Shown here: one piece after another, positions 35,451 through 44,196 of the stretch
Position numbering within the stretch: the first letter of the stretch is position 1
Layout of the letters: every line of letters begins with the position of its first letter
NCBI RefSeq assembly: GCF_020166335.1
Contig: NZ_JAIUJR010000001.1
Location: 558,001 to 622,000 of the forward strand
Length of the DNA stretch: 64,000 nt
Reading direction: 5' to 3'
Origin: Winogradskyella alexanderae
GTDB taxonomy: Bacteria > Bacteroidota > Bacteroidia > Flavobacteriales > Flavobacteriaceae
Made by a program: the position numbers and the translations under genes
Notes under the pieces: generated by a model
What the model was told of the DNA's origin: nothing
Database searches by the model: none
The model's input: the letters and a program-made list of their open reading frames with translations, nothing else

Positions 35451-36599
35451 ATGAAGAAATTATTTACTTTCATTTTACCAATCCTATTTTCATCTCCATT
35501 GTATTCTCAAGCCATCTATAAAACTATAGATTCTGAAAAACTTGATGATGCTAGGGAATTAAAAATTCAATTACCACGTAATTACGATTCAGAAAGTAAA
35601 AGAACCTACCCACTAGTTATAGTTCTAGATGGAGATTATCTTTTTGAGCCCATTGCAGGAAATATTGATTATCAAGCCTATTGGGAAGACATACCGGATT
35701 GTATTGTTGTAGGTGTTAATCAGGCAAATACGCGTGAAGATGATTTTTTGTACGATGACGATACTTATTTGCCAGTTAATGAGGGAGCCAATTATTATGA
35801 GTTTCTGGCTTCAGAACTTATTCCGTTTCTTGAGAATAACTATAAAGTTTCCAGTTTTAGAGTAATTGCTGGACACGATTTAGGCGCAAATTTTATAAAC
35901 TACTTTTTATTTAAAGACAGGCCATTGTTTAGGGCATACATTGCTTTGAGTCCCGATTTGGCACCGGAAATGGCAACGAGGCTTAAAGACCGACTATCTG
36001 AGATAGAACAAGAAACATTTTATTACATGGCAACGGCAGATGCTGATATAAGCTTTTTAAGAAACGCCATCATAGAATGCAATGCAATGCTTAATACTAT
36101 TGATAATCAGAACCTAAAATATAAGTTTGATAATTTTGAAGATGCCAATCATTACTCCCTCGTTGGCAGAGGAATTCCCAAGGCTCTAAATGAAATCTTT
36201 TCTTTATACAAACCCATAACTGGGAAAGAGTACAAGGAACAAATTATTCCGTTTGAAGGGTCACCATATGACTATTTAGTTAAAAAGTACAAGGACATAG
36301 AATACTTTTATGGATTTGAAAAGCAGCTTATTGAGAATGACATACGAGCAATAGCGGCTGCATGCAATAAAAAAAATGACTTAGACGCATTAGAAAATCT
36401 TGCCAAAATGGTTAAAAAGGAATTTCCTAATTCAATGCTTAGCGCATATTATATGGGAATGTTTCATGAAAAAGAAGGAGATTATAAAAGAGCATTATTA
36501 CGCTATAAAGCTGGATTATTGCTTGAGCCCTCACAATACATTGATAAGGATATTATGCTAGACAAAATGTATGAAGCCCAAGACGCTCTAAAAAATTAG
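35451..36599 (+). CDS. Exported alpha/beta-hydrolase-fold protein with Asp at the nucleophile position (first copy)
   Basis: A 382-residue exported protein with signal peptide MKKLFTFILPILFSSPLYSQ. Residues 35-250 match the esterase D/enterochelin-esterase-like alpha/beta hydrolase fold: REL(K)IQLPRNYDSESKRTYPLVIVLDGDYLF, VVGVNQA, and the nucleophile elbow. The elbow reads GHDLGAN (141-147), with Asp143 where GxSxG has serine. The expected histidine is kept as His234 in EDANHYSLVG. The C-terminal 100 residues are helical and TPR-like (AYYMGMFHEKEGDYKRALLRYKAG). A close paralogue follows. It may be a pseudoenzyme or use aspartate as nucleophile; the substrate is unknown. Confidence 0.82.
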   Translation: MKKLFTFILPILFSSPLYSQAIYKTIDSEKLDDARELKIQLPRNYDSESKRTYPLVIVLDGDYLFEPIAGNIDYQAYWEDIPDCIVVGVNQANTREDDFLYDDDTYLPVNEGANYYEFLASELIPFLENNYKVSSFRVIAGHDLGANFINYFLFKDRPLFRAYIALSPDLAPEMATRLKDRLSEIEQETFYYMATADADISFLRNAIIECNAMLNTIDNQNLKYKFDNFEDANHYSLVGRGIPKALNEIFSLYKPITGKEYKEQIIPFEGSPYDYLVKKYKDIEYFYGFEKQLIENDIRAIAAACNKKNDLDALENLAKMVKKEFPNSMLSAYYMGMFHEKEGDYKRALLRYKAGLLLEPSQYIDKDIMLDKMYEAQDALKN

Positions 36600-36676
36600 T
36601 GCATTTCGTCGAAAAAAGTTTACAACTTGACGATTAATTACTATGTTTGGATATCCAAATCTTAACCTACTAATTA

Positions 36677-37861
36677 ATGCAAAAGACTATTCTTTTAGTT
36701 TTTTTTAATGTACTTTTTTGTCAGTTATTTGCTCAAATTACCTATGATGAAATTGCATCGTCAAAACTAAACGCTGTTCGTCAGTTAAAAGTAAAACTGC
36801 CGGCTAACTACAATCCAGAATCAGAAATAATCCATCCTCTTATTATTGTTTTTGATGGTGATTATTTATTTGAACCAGTGGTTGGCCAGTTGCAATTCCA
36901 AACTTATTTTGATGATATGCCTAGTTCTATAGTTGTTGGAATCGTACAGGCAAATGAAAGATTTTATGACGGATATTGTGATGAGGTAACAGGCCTTCCA
37001 AAAGAATCAGGATTGCGGTTTCATGAGTTTGTTGCTGAAGAATTAATTCCATACCTCGATAAAAAATACAAGACAAGTAAGTTCAAGGTTGCTGTAGGTC
37101 ATGACCTTATGGGTAATTTCATAAACTCCTTTTTATTTAAAGAAGAGCCGTTGTTTAACGCTTATGTTTGCCTAAGCCCTGACCTGTCGGGTACTGTTAA
37201 AGATTATTTAGGCGAACGTTTGGAATTTTTCAAGGACGATATCTTTTATTATTTAGCAACTTCAGATAAGGATTTACCATACATTAGAAACGCTGTACTT
37301 ACTGCAAATAGTCAAATTTCACAAGTAAACAATCAGTATTTAACATATTACTTCGACGATTTCAACAACGATACCCACTATACGTTAGTAACAAGTGCGA
37401 TAGCAAGATCTTTCGATAAAATCTTTGAACTCTATAAGCCCTTAAGAGAGAAAGAACTAAGAGAAAAAGTTTGGCCTTATGAAGGCCCATTAGATAAGTA
37501 TTTGGTAGACAGGTACAAGAGGATTGAAGATTTATTTGGGATTAAAAAACCAATTACTGAAGAAGAATTTGAAAAAGTGGTTAAAATAGCCGAAGAACGC
37601 GAGGATATTGAATCTCTTGAACGCATTGGTAAATTGGCAAAAAAATTAGAACCAGAATCCTTATTAGGTACTTATTACCTCGCACAGCATGCAGAGAAAA
37701 TCGGAAAAACAAAGAAAGCTAAAAAACTATATGAGTCTGCATTAACACTTAATGATGTAAGTCATATAAATAGAGAATTTATTTTTTCAAAGATTGATGA
37801 ACTAACAGTTGTAGATACAGATAACCAAAAAGGAGAGGAGGAAGACGATGAGGACAACTAA
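36677..37861 (+). CDS. Exported alpha/beta-hydrolase-fold protein with Asp at the nucleophile position (second copy)
   Basis: A 394-residue paralogue of the preceding gene, colinear over the whole length. It has a signal peptide (MQKTILLVFFNVLFCQLFAQ), LKVKLPANYNPESE, LIIVFDGDYLFEPV, and GHDLMGN with Asp143 at the nucleophile position and one residue changed in the last glycine. LSPDL and NNDTHYTLV with His234 are kept, and a TPR-like C-terminal part (YYLAQHAEKIGKTKKAKKLYE) follows. It adds an acidic tail (GEEEDDEDN). The pair lies 77 bases apart and may be cotranscribed. Keeping the same Asp and His in both copies argues against random decay. Confidence 0.82.
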   Translation: MQKTILLVFFNVLFCQLFAQITYDEIASSKLNAVRQLKVKLPANYNPESEIIHPLIIVFDGDYLFEPVVGQLQFQTYFDDMPSSIVVGIVQANERFYDGYCDEVTGLPKESGLRFHEFVAEELIPYLDKKYKTSKFKVAVGHDLMGNFINSFLFKEEPLFNAYVCLSPDLSGTVKDYLGERLEFFKDDIFYYLATSDKDLPYIRNAVLTANSQISQVNNQYLTYYFDDFNNDTHYTLVTSAIARSFDKIFELYKPLREKELREKVWPYEGPLDKYLVDRYKRIEDLFGIKKPITEEEFEKVVKIAEEREDIESLERIGKLAKKLEPESLLGTYYLAQHAEKIGKTKKAKKLYESALTLNDVSHINREFIFSKIDELTVVDTDNQKGEEEDDEDN

Positions 37862-38000
37862 AAAAAGAACACCTTCAACAGATTACTATTTTGAGGCGTT
37901 GTATGACAAGGCTAAACTATTCATTACAACAAAATTATCATCAAAATTTACGGCACTAAAAATCTTCACAATTATAAATTGGTTTAAAGACATCAATTAG
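37848..38000 (+). CDS. Possible 50-residue basic protein
   Basis: A 50-codon ATG frame overlaps the last 14 bases of the second hydrolase gene. It encodes MRTTKKRTPSTDYYFEALYD, then a Lys-rich amphipathic stretch ending IINWFKDIN. A purine-rich run before the start could act in initiation but is also the coding sequence for the acidic tail of the previous protein. I recognise no family. Real coding is uncertain. Confidence 0.3.
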   Translation: MRTTKKRTPSTDYYFEALYDKAKLFITTKLSSKFTALKIFTIINWFKDIN

Positions 38001-38062
38001 AAAAGAGTTAACTTAGCCAAGTTCGAAAACATAAACATTGAATCGTTAATGGGTTTTTAGGT

Positions 38063-39421
38063 ATGGCTAAGATAAAGACATCATTTTTTTGTCAAAACTG
38101 TGGCACTCAATTTGCAAAATGGCAAGGCCAATGTACCTCTTGTAAAGAATGGAACACAATTGTAGAAGAGGTTATTCAAAAACCCGAAAAGACCAGTTGG
38201 AAAACCAATGATACTAAATCCTTAAGAATTTCAAAGCCATTAAAAGTATCAGAAATTGATACGTCCAAAGAAGCTAGGATAGACCTGCGAGATAGCGAGT
38301 TCAACAGGGTTTTAGGAGGTGGAATGGTAAAGGGTTCATTGATCTTGTTAGGAGGTGAGCCAGGAATAGGTAAGAGCACTTTATTGCTTCAAATTGCTTT
38401 AAGGGTTAAGCATAAAATACTTTATGTTTCTGGTGAGGAAAGTCAAAAGCAAATAAAAATGCGTGCGGAGCGCATAAATCCAAATAGTGATAATTGTTAT
38501 ATCCTAACCGAAACAAAAACACAGAATATTTTCAAGCAGATTGAGAATTTACAACCAGAGATCATAATTATAGATTCAATACAAACACTGCACAGCGATT
38601 ATATTGAATCTTCGGCAGGTAGCATCTCTCAAATAAAGGAATGTACTAGCGAGCTTATTAAATTTGCTAAGGAAACTGCTACACCAGTTTTGTTAATTGG
38701 TCATATAACAAAGGATGGTAATATTGCAGGGCCAAAGATTCTTGAGCATATGGTTGATACTGTTTTGCAATTTGAAGGGGACAGGAACCATGTGTTTAGG
38801 ATATTAAGAGCCAATAAAAACAGATTTGGGTCTACTAACGAGTTAGGTATTTATGAAATGCAAGGCTCTGGCCTTAGAGAGGTTTCTAATCCTTCTGAAA
38901 TATTAATATCGGAAAAAGATGGCGAATTATCAGGTAATGCCGTTGCCGCAACTTTAGAGGGATTACGACCACTGATGATTGAGGTTCAAGCATTGGTCAG
39001 TACAGCAGTTTATGGTACACCACAGCGCTCAGCTACTGGGTTTAATGCAAAGCGCTTAAATATGTTATTGGCAATTCTCGAAAAAAGAGCTGGTTTTAGA
39101 TTGGGAGCAAAAGATGTCTTTTTAAATATTACAGGTGGAATTACAGTAGATGATCCTGCTATAGACCTAGCTATAATTGCGGCGATTTTGTCGTCTAATG
39201 AAGATGTACCAATTCAAAGTGATTATTGTTTTGCTGCAGAGATTGGATTATCGGGTGAAATAAGGCCAGTTCAGAGAATAGAACAACGCATATTAGAAGC
39301 CGAAAAATTGGGATTTAAGGCTATTTTTGTATCAAAATATAGTAAACTACCAGAGAGCTCGTATCAATTAGGCATACATAAGATTTCCAAAATTGAGGAT
39401 TTAGTTGAAATTATACTGTAA
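38063..39421 (+). CDS. radA: DNA repair protein RadA
   Basis: RadA is a RecA-related helicase that drives branch migration in recombinational repair. The 452-residue protein has an N-terminal C4 zinc finger (C10, C13, C24, C27), then a RecA-like domain with Walker A GGEPGIGKSTLL and IIIDSIQT as Walker B. The RadA-specific KNRFGSTNELG motif follows, and a C-terminal Lon-protease-like domain without need of the protease residues (FNAKRLNMLLAILEKR to the end). Layout and length are standard. Confidence 0.97.
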   Translation: MAKIKTSFFCQNCGTQFAKWQGQCTSCKEWNTIVEEVIQKPEKTSWKTNDTKSLRISKPLKVSEIDTSKEARIDLRDSEFNRVLGGGMVKGSLILLGGEPGIGKSTLLLQIALRVKHKILYVSGEESQKQIKMRAERINPNSDNCYILTETKTQNIFKQIENLQPEIIIIDSIQTLHSDYIESSAGSISQIKECTSELIKFAKETATPVLLIGHITKDGNIAGPKILEHMVDTVLQFEGDRNHVFRILRANKNRFGSTNELGIYEMQGSGLREVSNPSEILISEKDGELSGNAVAATLEGLRPLMIEVQALVSTAVYGTPQRSATGFNAKRLNMLLAILEKRAGFRLGAKDVFLNITGGITVDDPAIDLAIIAAILSSNEDVPIQSDYCFAAEIGLSGEIRPVQRIEQRILEAEKLGFKAIFVSKYSKLPESSYQLGIHKISKIEDLVEIIL

Positions 39422-39682
39422 CTACCTTAAATACAGTGTTTTTAAACGATATTTTATTACCTTTCAACTTTTGTAAAACACACTTTATCGATAAATATAA
39501 GCATTTAATCGAAAAAAAATCCCTGTTTTCTTGTCAGGTTAGTTGTTTTAGCTTACTATTGTATTAGTGATTAGCTCTATCCCTCCTTTTATTTCCCTCA
39601 TTTGGATTAATCTTCTTAATTAGATCCTGTTCTAAAGAAAAATTTGAGTACATAATTATAATGTCCCAAACAGTTATTAATT

Positions 39683-42600
39683 ATGAAACCAAATTTACTG
39701 TTCCTATTTGTTGCTATACTTTTACAGCAAATTATAACGCAAAAAATTGAAGCACAAACGTGCGAGTCATACTCATTTAATCCACCGTCTGTTCCTTCAT
39801 GTACATATACCTATACTTCTTCTGGTTGGTTTGATAGTGTTGGTAATCCTATTAGTCCACCCTCTACTGTCAACAGTTCTGATACTGTATGTATCTTAGC
39901 AGATAATAACGATACGTTAGCTTCTTCCGGTTTTAAAGGAAACCTATATGTCGCTTCTGGTGTAACCTATTCTGGTAATATTTCGAGTATAAATGGTGCA
40001 ACAGTTTATGCTGAAGGGACCTTGTCATTTCCAATCAATCCATCTTTTCAAAATGCAACAGTTTATGTTTATGACACTGGAGAAGTAAGTGTGCCTGGTA
40101 CATTTAATCCATCGGGTTCCTCAACGATATTTAATAATGGCGTTTTTAATATAGGTGATGAGTTACAAATGGGCGGTAATGCAACATTTATAAACTTTAA
40201 TGGAAGTAAAGTTAAAGTTCAAAATAATGCAAGTGTAGCTAGTGAGTTTGCCAATTGCGGGATTTTGGAAGTTGTTGGATCATTATCCTCTGGAGGATCT
40301 AGTGCCTTGGTTAATAATTGTTCGCTTTACGTACAAGGTGATATGTCATTAAATTCTGATTATACAAACAATGGATTGTTTGTGTTGGATGGTAATTTAT
40401 CATTTGGGACAGCAACTTTCTATAATTATGGAACCATGTTGGTCAATGATATAAATTTAAGTAATGATAATATTATTGGTGATGACATTAATTCGGTTTT
40501 AATAGTAAGAACAAATTCGGCATTAGCAAGTGGTGGCGGTATAACAGGTCATATGTTTTATGATGTTGATGATGGTGGAGGTTTTGATTCGAGCTGTGGA
40601 TCTTGTACGGAAGATATCGATGTACTTTTAGATGTTACCATTCCATCTTCAACAGATTTGATTTTGGAAAACTGTGGAGCTAATATTGAAATTAATCCTT
40701 TTTTAGTAGAATCTAGACTTGATTTTGACGGGATAGATGATTATTTATCTACACCAGAATTTATAAATGGTCAAAATCAGGTTTCTATAATGGCTTGGGT
40801 TAAATCAGACTCAGGTAATACAAGTAATATGACGATTGGTGGTGAGGATACAGGATGTAAATTATGGTTGCAAAGTGGTAATGTGCCTTCTTTTACTATA
40901 TCTACTGTTGGTAATTCGCCAGCTACCATTTCAACTAGTGCAATAAATTTTGATGAATGGCATCATATTTCAGGGACCTATACGAGTGCAACGGGTAAAT
41001 TGAATCTCTATATAGATGGGGAATTAGTTAACTCAGGAAGTGTTGGTGGTAGTGGAGCTGTAATTCAAAGCAGTGGTACAGCTAATGGAAATTTTGAAGT
41101 AGGTCGAACATCTGCCGTAATCGCTAACCGACAATACTTTAAAGGAGATATTGATGAAGTAAGAGTTTTTGATAAAGCTCTTACTGATTCGCAAATTCAG
41201 CAAATGGTATATCAAGAGATTGAAGAAGGGTCTGGGAATGTACAAGGAAAATCAGTGCCTAAAGCCATTGAAGACGATATGGATTCTCAAAAAATTTCAT
41301 GGAGTTCTTTGTTAGCTTATTATCCAATGACAGACATTATTTCTTATGAGAGAACAACTGATTTCTCTCAAAGTGATAGGTTAACAAAACTTCACAATAT
41401 TACTTCCATGCAACAACAGACGGCACCCATGCCATATGAGACTGTCAATGATGGAGATTGGAGTGCTGAAGGTACTTGGGCTCATGGTAATGTTTGGGAT
41501 ATTGAGGATATTTCTAGTAATAAAGATTGGAGTATAGTTAAGATTAAAGATAATGTCACCACATCAAGCTCTCACACAAATCTTGGTCTTATCATTGATT
41601 CAGGTGCTGAACTGGTTGTAAACGGAGACTATAAAATTGAGAACACCTATTATCTAGAGCTTAACGGCACATTAGATCTTATGGGTGATTCACAACTTAT
41701 CCAAGGCTCAAGAAGTGATTTGGTAACATCATCAGACGGTAAAATTAAAAGACGACAAGAAGGTACTTCAAGCCATTACTGTTACAACTACTGGGGCTCG
41801 CCTGTGGGCAGCCTAGGCGCAACACCGTTGGCGGACAACAACGCCACGGGCAACAACCCGAACAACGGTACTTACAACCTCGGTATGCTCAGGAAGCCAG
41901 ACGGCACGAGCTTTGAGTTTACCGGGGCTTTGCAGGAAATGGGTAAAATCAGTGTTTTCTGGTTGTACACCTACATAAACGGTGTGACCTACAACGACTG
42001 GGGCTCTATGGACGCTAACACGCCGCTTCCTACGGGAGTTGGCTACACCCAGAAGGGAACCGGTATTGCGGGCACCGAGCAACAGTACCTTTTCGAGGGC
42101 AAGCCCAACAACGGTACAATCGTCATTGACGTTACCGATACAGGTGGAAGCGGTTCTGTACCTGCTGTATCAAAGACCGATTATTTGATGGGCAATCCCT
42201 ATCCGTCGGCATTGGACCTTCACCAATTTATTGACGACAACGTAGGTGTCATTGATGGTACGATCCAACTTTGGCAGCAGTGGAGCGGCAGTTCGCATAT
42301 TCTTAACGAGTACAATGGTGGTTATGCCCAGGTTAACAAGACGGGCTCGGTAAGGGCCTACCAGTTTGTGGGTCTCGAGGGCGCCAACAACGGCAGCCAG
42401 GACGGAACGAAGAAGCCATCACGCTATCTACCAGTTGGTCAGGGCTTCATGGTAGAAGTAATAGCGGACGGTCAGGTAAGGTTTAACAATGGACAAAGGC
42501 TTTTCATTAAAGAATCAGACCATGACGGTACTTACAACAACGGTTCGATTTTTTTCAAAAATGGAGTAACAGGAGGGAAGTCACAAAATGAAGAGGAACT

Positions 42601-43294
42601 TATGCAAACCATACGTTTAGAGTTTACTTCGGTGGACGGTCCCGACACGAGACGTGAATTATTGCTAGGTTTCAGCAACTTTACCACGGAGGATTTCGAC
42701 TACGGTTACGAGGCCAAGAATACGGATGAGGGGAACGACGATCTTAACCTTGTCTTTAACGATGAACTAATGACCATACAGGCCTACAGTGCGATATCGG
42801 AAGATAAATCCGTACCTTTAAAACTCACAGCTTCCGGTAACTACAACTACGCAATAAGGTTGACCGAAATGGAAAATATCGGAGAGGACCAGGAACTATA
42901 TTTGAGGGACAACCTGACAGGTACATATTATGACCTAAGAAACAGCGAACAGCCTTACGAGTTTACTTCCGAGTCGGGCGAGTTTGCGGACAGGTTCGAG
43001 GTGGTGTTTTCGCAACAATCTGAAACACTTTCACAGACAGAGCATAAAATAGAGGAACTTAAGCTTTACTACGCTATGGGCCGGAAGAAGATTGTTGTAC
43101 TTAACCCTAATAGTGCTGAAGTATCAAATATTAGTGTGATAGACATATTGGGTAAGACGGTTTATAGCAACAACAATCCCTACCCGGGATCTTACGGCGA
43201 ATATGATATGCATGGGCTGGTTGCTGGGACATACATTGTACAGTTAATAACGGCTGATGGTTTTAGTGTGGCAAAAAAAATCATTGTAAAATAG
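39683..43294 (+). CDS. Large type IX secreted LamG-domain protein of mosaic composition
   Basis: A 1203-residue surface or secreted protein. Order: signal peptide (about residues 1-24); Ser/Asn-rich parallel-beta-like repeats (about 60-330) with a cysteine-rich spacer; a LamG/concanavalin-like domain (LDFDGIDDYLSTPEFING to KGDIDEVRVFDKAL, about 348-505). Next is a second beta region with the module YNYWGSPVG, GNPYPSALDLHQF and LPVGQGFMVEV (about 700-930), then a type IX sorting domain ending VAGTYIVQLITADGFSVAKK. The same C-terminal module occurs in the protein at 4135-6561. From about 41790 the DNA becomes strongly GC-rich with different codon choice, so the 3' part may have another origin. 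A role in adhesion is plausible. Confidence 0.8.
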   Translation: MKPNLLFLFVAILLQQIITQKIEAQTCESYSFNPPSVPSCTYTYTSSGWFDSVGNPISPPSTVNSSDTVCILADNNDTLASSGFKGNLYVASGVTYSGNISSINGATVYAEGTLSFPINPSFQNATVYVYDTGEVSVPGTFNPSGSSTIFNNGVFNIGDELQMGGNATFINFNGSKVKVQNNASVASEFANCGILEVVGSLSSGGSSALVNNCSLYVQGDMSLNSDYTNNGLFVLDGNLSFGTATFYNYGTMLVNDINLSNDNIIGDDINSVLIVRTNSALASGGGITGHMFYDVDDGGGFDSSCGSCTEDIDVLLDVTIPSSTDLILENCGANIEINPFLVESRLDFDGIDDYLSTPEFINGQNQVSIMAWVKSDSGNTSNMTIGGEDTGCKLWLQSGNVPSFTISTVGNSPATISTSAINFDEWHHISGTYTSATGKLNLYIDGELVNSGSVGGSGAVIQSSGTANGNFEVGRTSAVIANRQYFKGDIDEVRVFDKALTDSQIQQMVYQEIEEGSGNVQGKSVPKAIEDDMDSQKISWSSLLAYYPMTDIISYERTTDFSQSDRLTKLHNITSMQQQTAPMPYETVNDGDWSAEGTWAHGNVWDIEDISSNKDWSIVKIKDNVTTSSSHTNLGLIIDSGAELVVNGDYKIENTYYLELNGTLDLMGDSQLIQGSRSDLVTSSDGKIKRRQEGTSSHYCYNYWGSPVGSLGATPLADNNATGNNPNNGTYNLGMLRKPDGTSFEFTGALQEMGKISVFWLYTYINGVTYNDWGSMDANTPLPTGVGYTQKGTGIAGTEQQYLFEGKPNNGTIVIDVTDTGGSGSVPAVSKTDYLMGNPYPSALDLHQFIDDNVGVIDGTIQLWQQWSGSSHILNEYNGGYAQVNKTGSVRAYQFVGLEGANNGSQDGTKKPSRYLPVGQGFMVEVIADGQVRFNNGQRLFIKESDHDGTYNNGSIFFKNGVTGGKSQNEEELMQTIRLEFTSVDGPDTRRELLLGFSNFTTEDFDYGYEAKNTDEGNDDLNLVFNDELMTIQAYSAISEDKSVPLKLTASGNYNYAIRLTEMENIGEDQELYLRDNLTGTYYDLRNSEQPYEFTSESGEFADRFEVVFSQQSETLSQTEHKIEELKLYYAMGRKKIVVLNPNSAEVSNISVIDILGKTVYSNNNPYPGSYGEYDMHGLVAGTYIVQLITADGFSVAKKIIVK

Positions 43295-43411
43295 CCAATA
43301 GTATATCAGTGATACTCACTTAATTGCACAATTCGTCTAAATAAATTACATATTAAAGGGTATAATTTGTATCTCTTGGAAAATATTTAGAATATTAGAG
43401 TAATTTAAATT

Positions 43412-43435
43412 TTGAATCATTGAATCATTGAATCA
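43412..43435 (+). repeat. Three perfect 8-base tandem repeats at a start codon
   Basis: TTGAATCA is repeated exactly three times (43412-43419, 43420-43427, 43428-43435). The last base of the third copy is the A of the ATG of the Crp-like regulator. Gain or loss of a copy would change the leader spacing, not the protein. Confidence 0.85.
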
Positions 43436-44007
43436 TGGGTGACCCTAACTTTGATTATCTAAAATCAAAATTCCATGTTTCTGAAGATACTTACAAGATC
43501 CTAAAGAATATTGCTTTAATTCGGAGTCTTAATGCTGGAGAGAAACTGGTGGAACAAGGAGGGAAAAGTAATAAAGTGGCTTTTTTGTCCAAGGGATTAA
43601 TGCGTGCATATAGTACTTTGGAATCTGGTAAAGAAATAACTAAAAACCTCTTTACTCCGATTAGTTTCGTTGGAGCACTTTCCTCTCTCATAAATGATAG
43701 ACCTTCAACATATTGCTATGAAGCTTTGGTTGACTCTTTGATTTTTGAAATTAATTTTCACGAGTTTATTGAAATTTCAAAACACAACATTGACATTAGT
43801 AATTTGTACAATAGGGTATTGGAGTATGTATTCATTATATATGAACAAAAGCAGTTGCATCTTGTTGCTTTAAATGCTACAGATCGCTATTTAGATTTAA
43901 AAAGACGTATACCAAACATCGAGAAACTGATACCACAATATCAAATAGCGTCGTATCTAAATGTTTCACCTGTTCAATTAAGCCGGATAAGAAAAGCATT
44001 AAAGTAA
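43435..44007 (+). CDS. Crp/Fnr-family transcriptional regulator
   Basis: A 190-residue protein with an N-terminal cyclic-nucleotide-binding-like beta-roll (about residues 20-110; LNAGEKLVEQGGKSNKVAFLSKGLMRAYSTLESGKEITKNLF in pieces). A dimer helix follows (EYVFIIYEQKQLHL), then a short C-terminal winged-helix with recognition segment YQIASYLNVSPVQLSRIRKALK. This is the small Bacteroidota Crp subtype, in which the arginine-containing phosphate-binding motif of true cAMP receptors is not evident. The ligand is unknown. It is monogenic, with tandem repeats at its start and a strong terminator after it. Confidence 0.88.
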   Translation: MGDPNFDYLKSKFHVSEDTYKILKNIALIRSLNAGEKLVEQGGKSNKVAFLSKGLMRAYSTLESGKEITKNLFTPISFVGALSSLINDRPSTYCYEALVDSLIFEINFHEFIEISKHNIDISNLYNRVLEYVFIIYEQKQLHLVALNATDRYLDLKRRIPNIEKLIPQYQIASYLNVSPVQLSRIRKALK

Positions 44008-44100
44008 TTTAACATATGTTAATTTATAGTTGAATTATTCCTCCTAACTTTGTTTTAGATTAATTTTTTACCAACAAGATTAATTAATTACCCTAACAAG

Positions 44101-44129
44101 AAAAAGCAAACCAATAAGGTTTGCTTTTT
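44101..44129 (+). terminator. Rho-independent terminator before ileS
   Basis: A perfect 12-base-pair stem (AAAAAGCAAACC 44101-44112 / GGTTTGCTTTTT 44118-44129) with a 5-base loop and continuing T-run lies 93 bases after the regulator gene and 67 before ileS. It most simply ends the regulator transcript. Confidence 0.85.
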
Positions 44130-44196
44130 TTTATTTAAAAATCAATCCTTTAAAGAGAAATTCTTAATTTCGCGATTCCTAAAGAAATTTGATAGA

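Noticed and set aside
44030-44196. Hairpin before ileS as a T-box riboswitch or attenuator
   Set aside because: TAACTTTG at 44045-44052 and the hairpin at 44101-44129 allow an attenuator model, but no T-box consensus or specifier stem is visible, and the spacing to TTG is only 12 bases. A plain terminator of the preceding gene is simpler.
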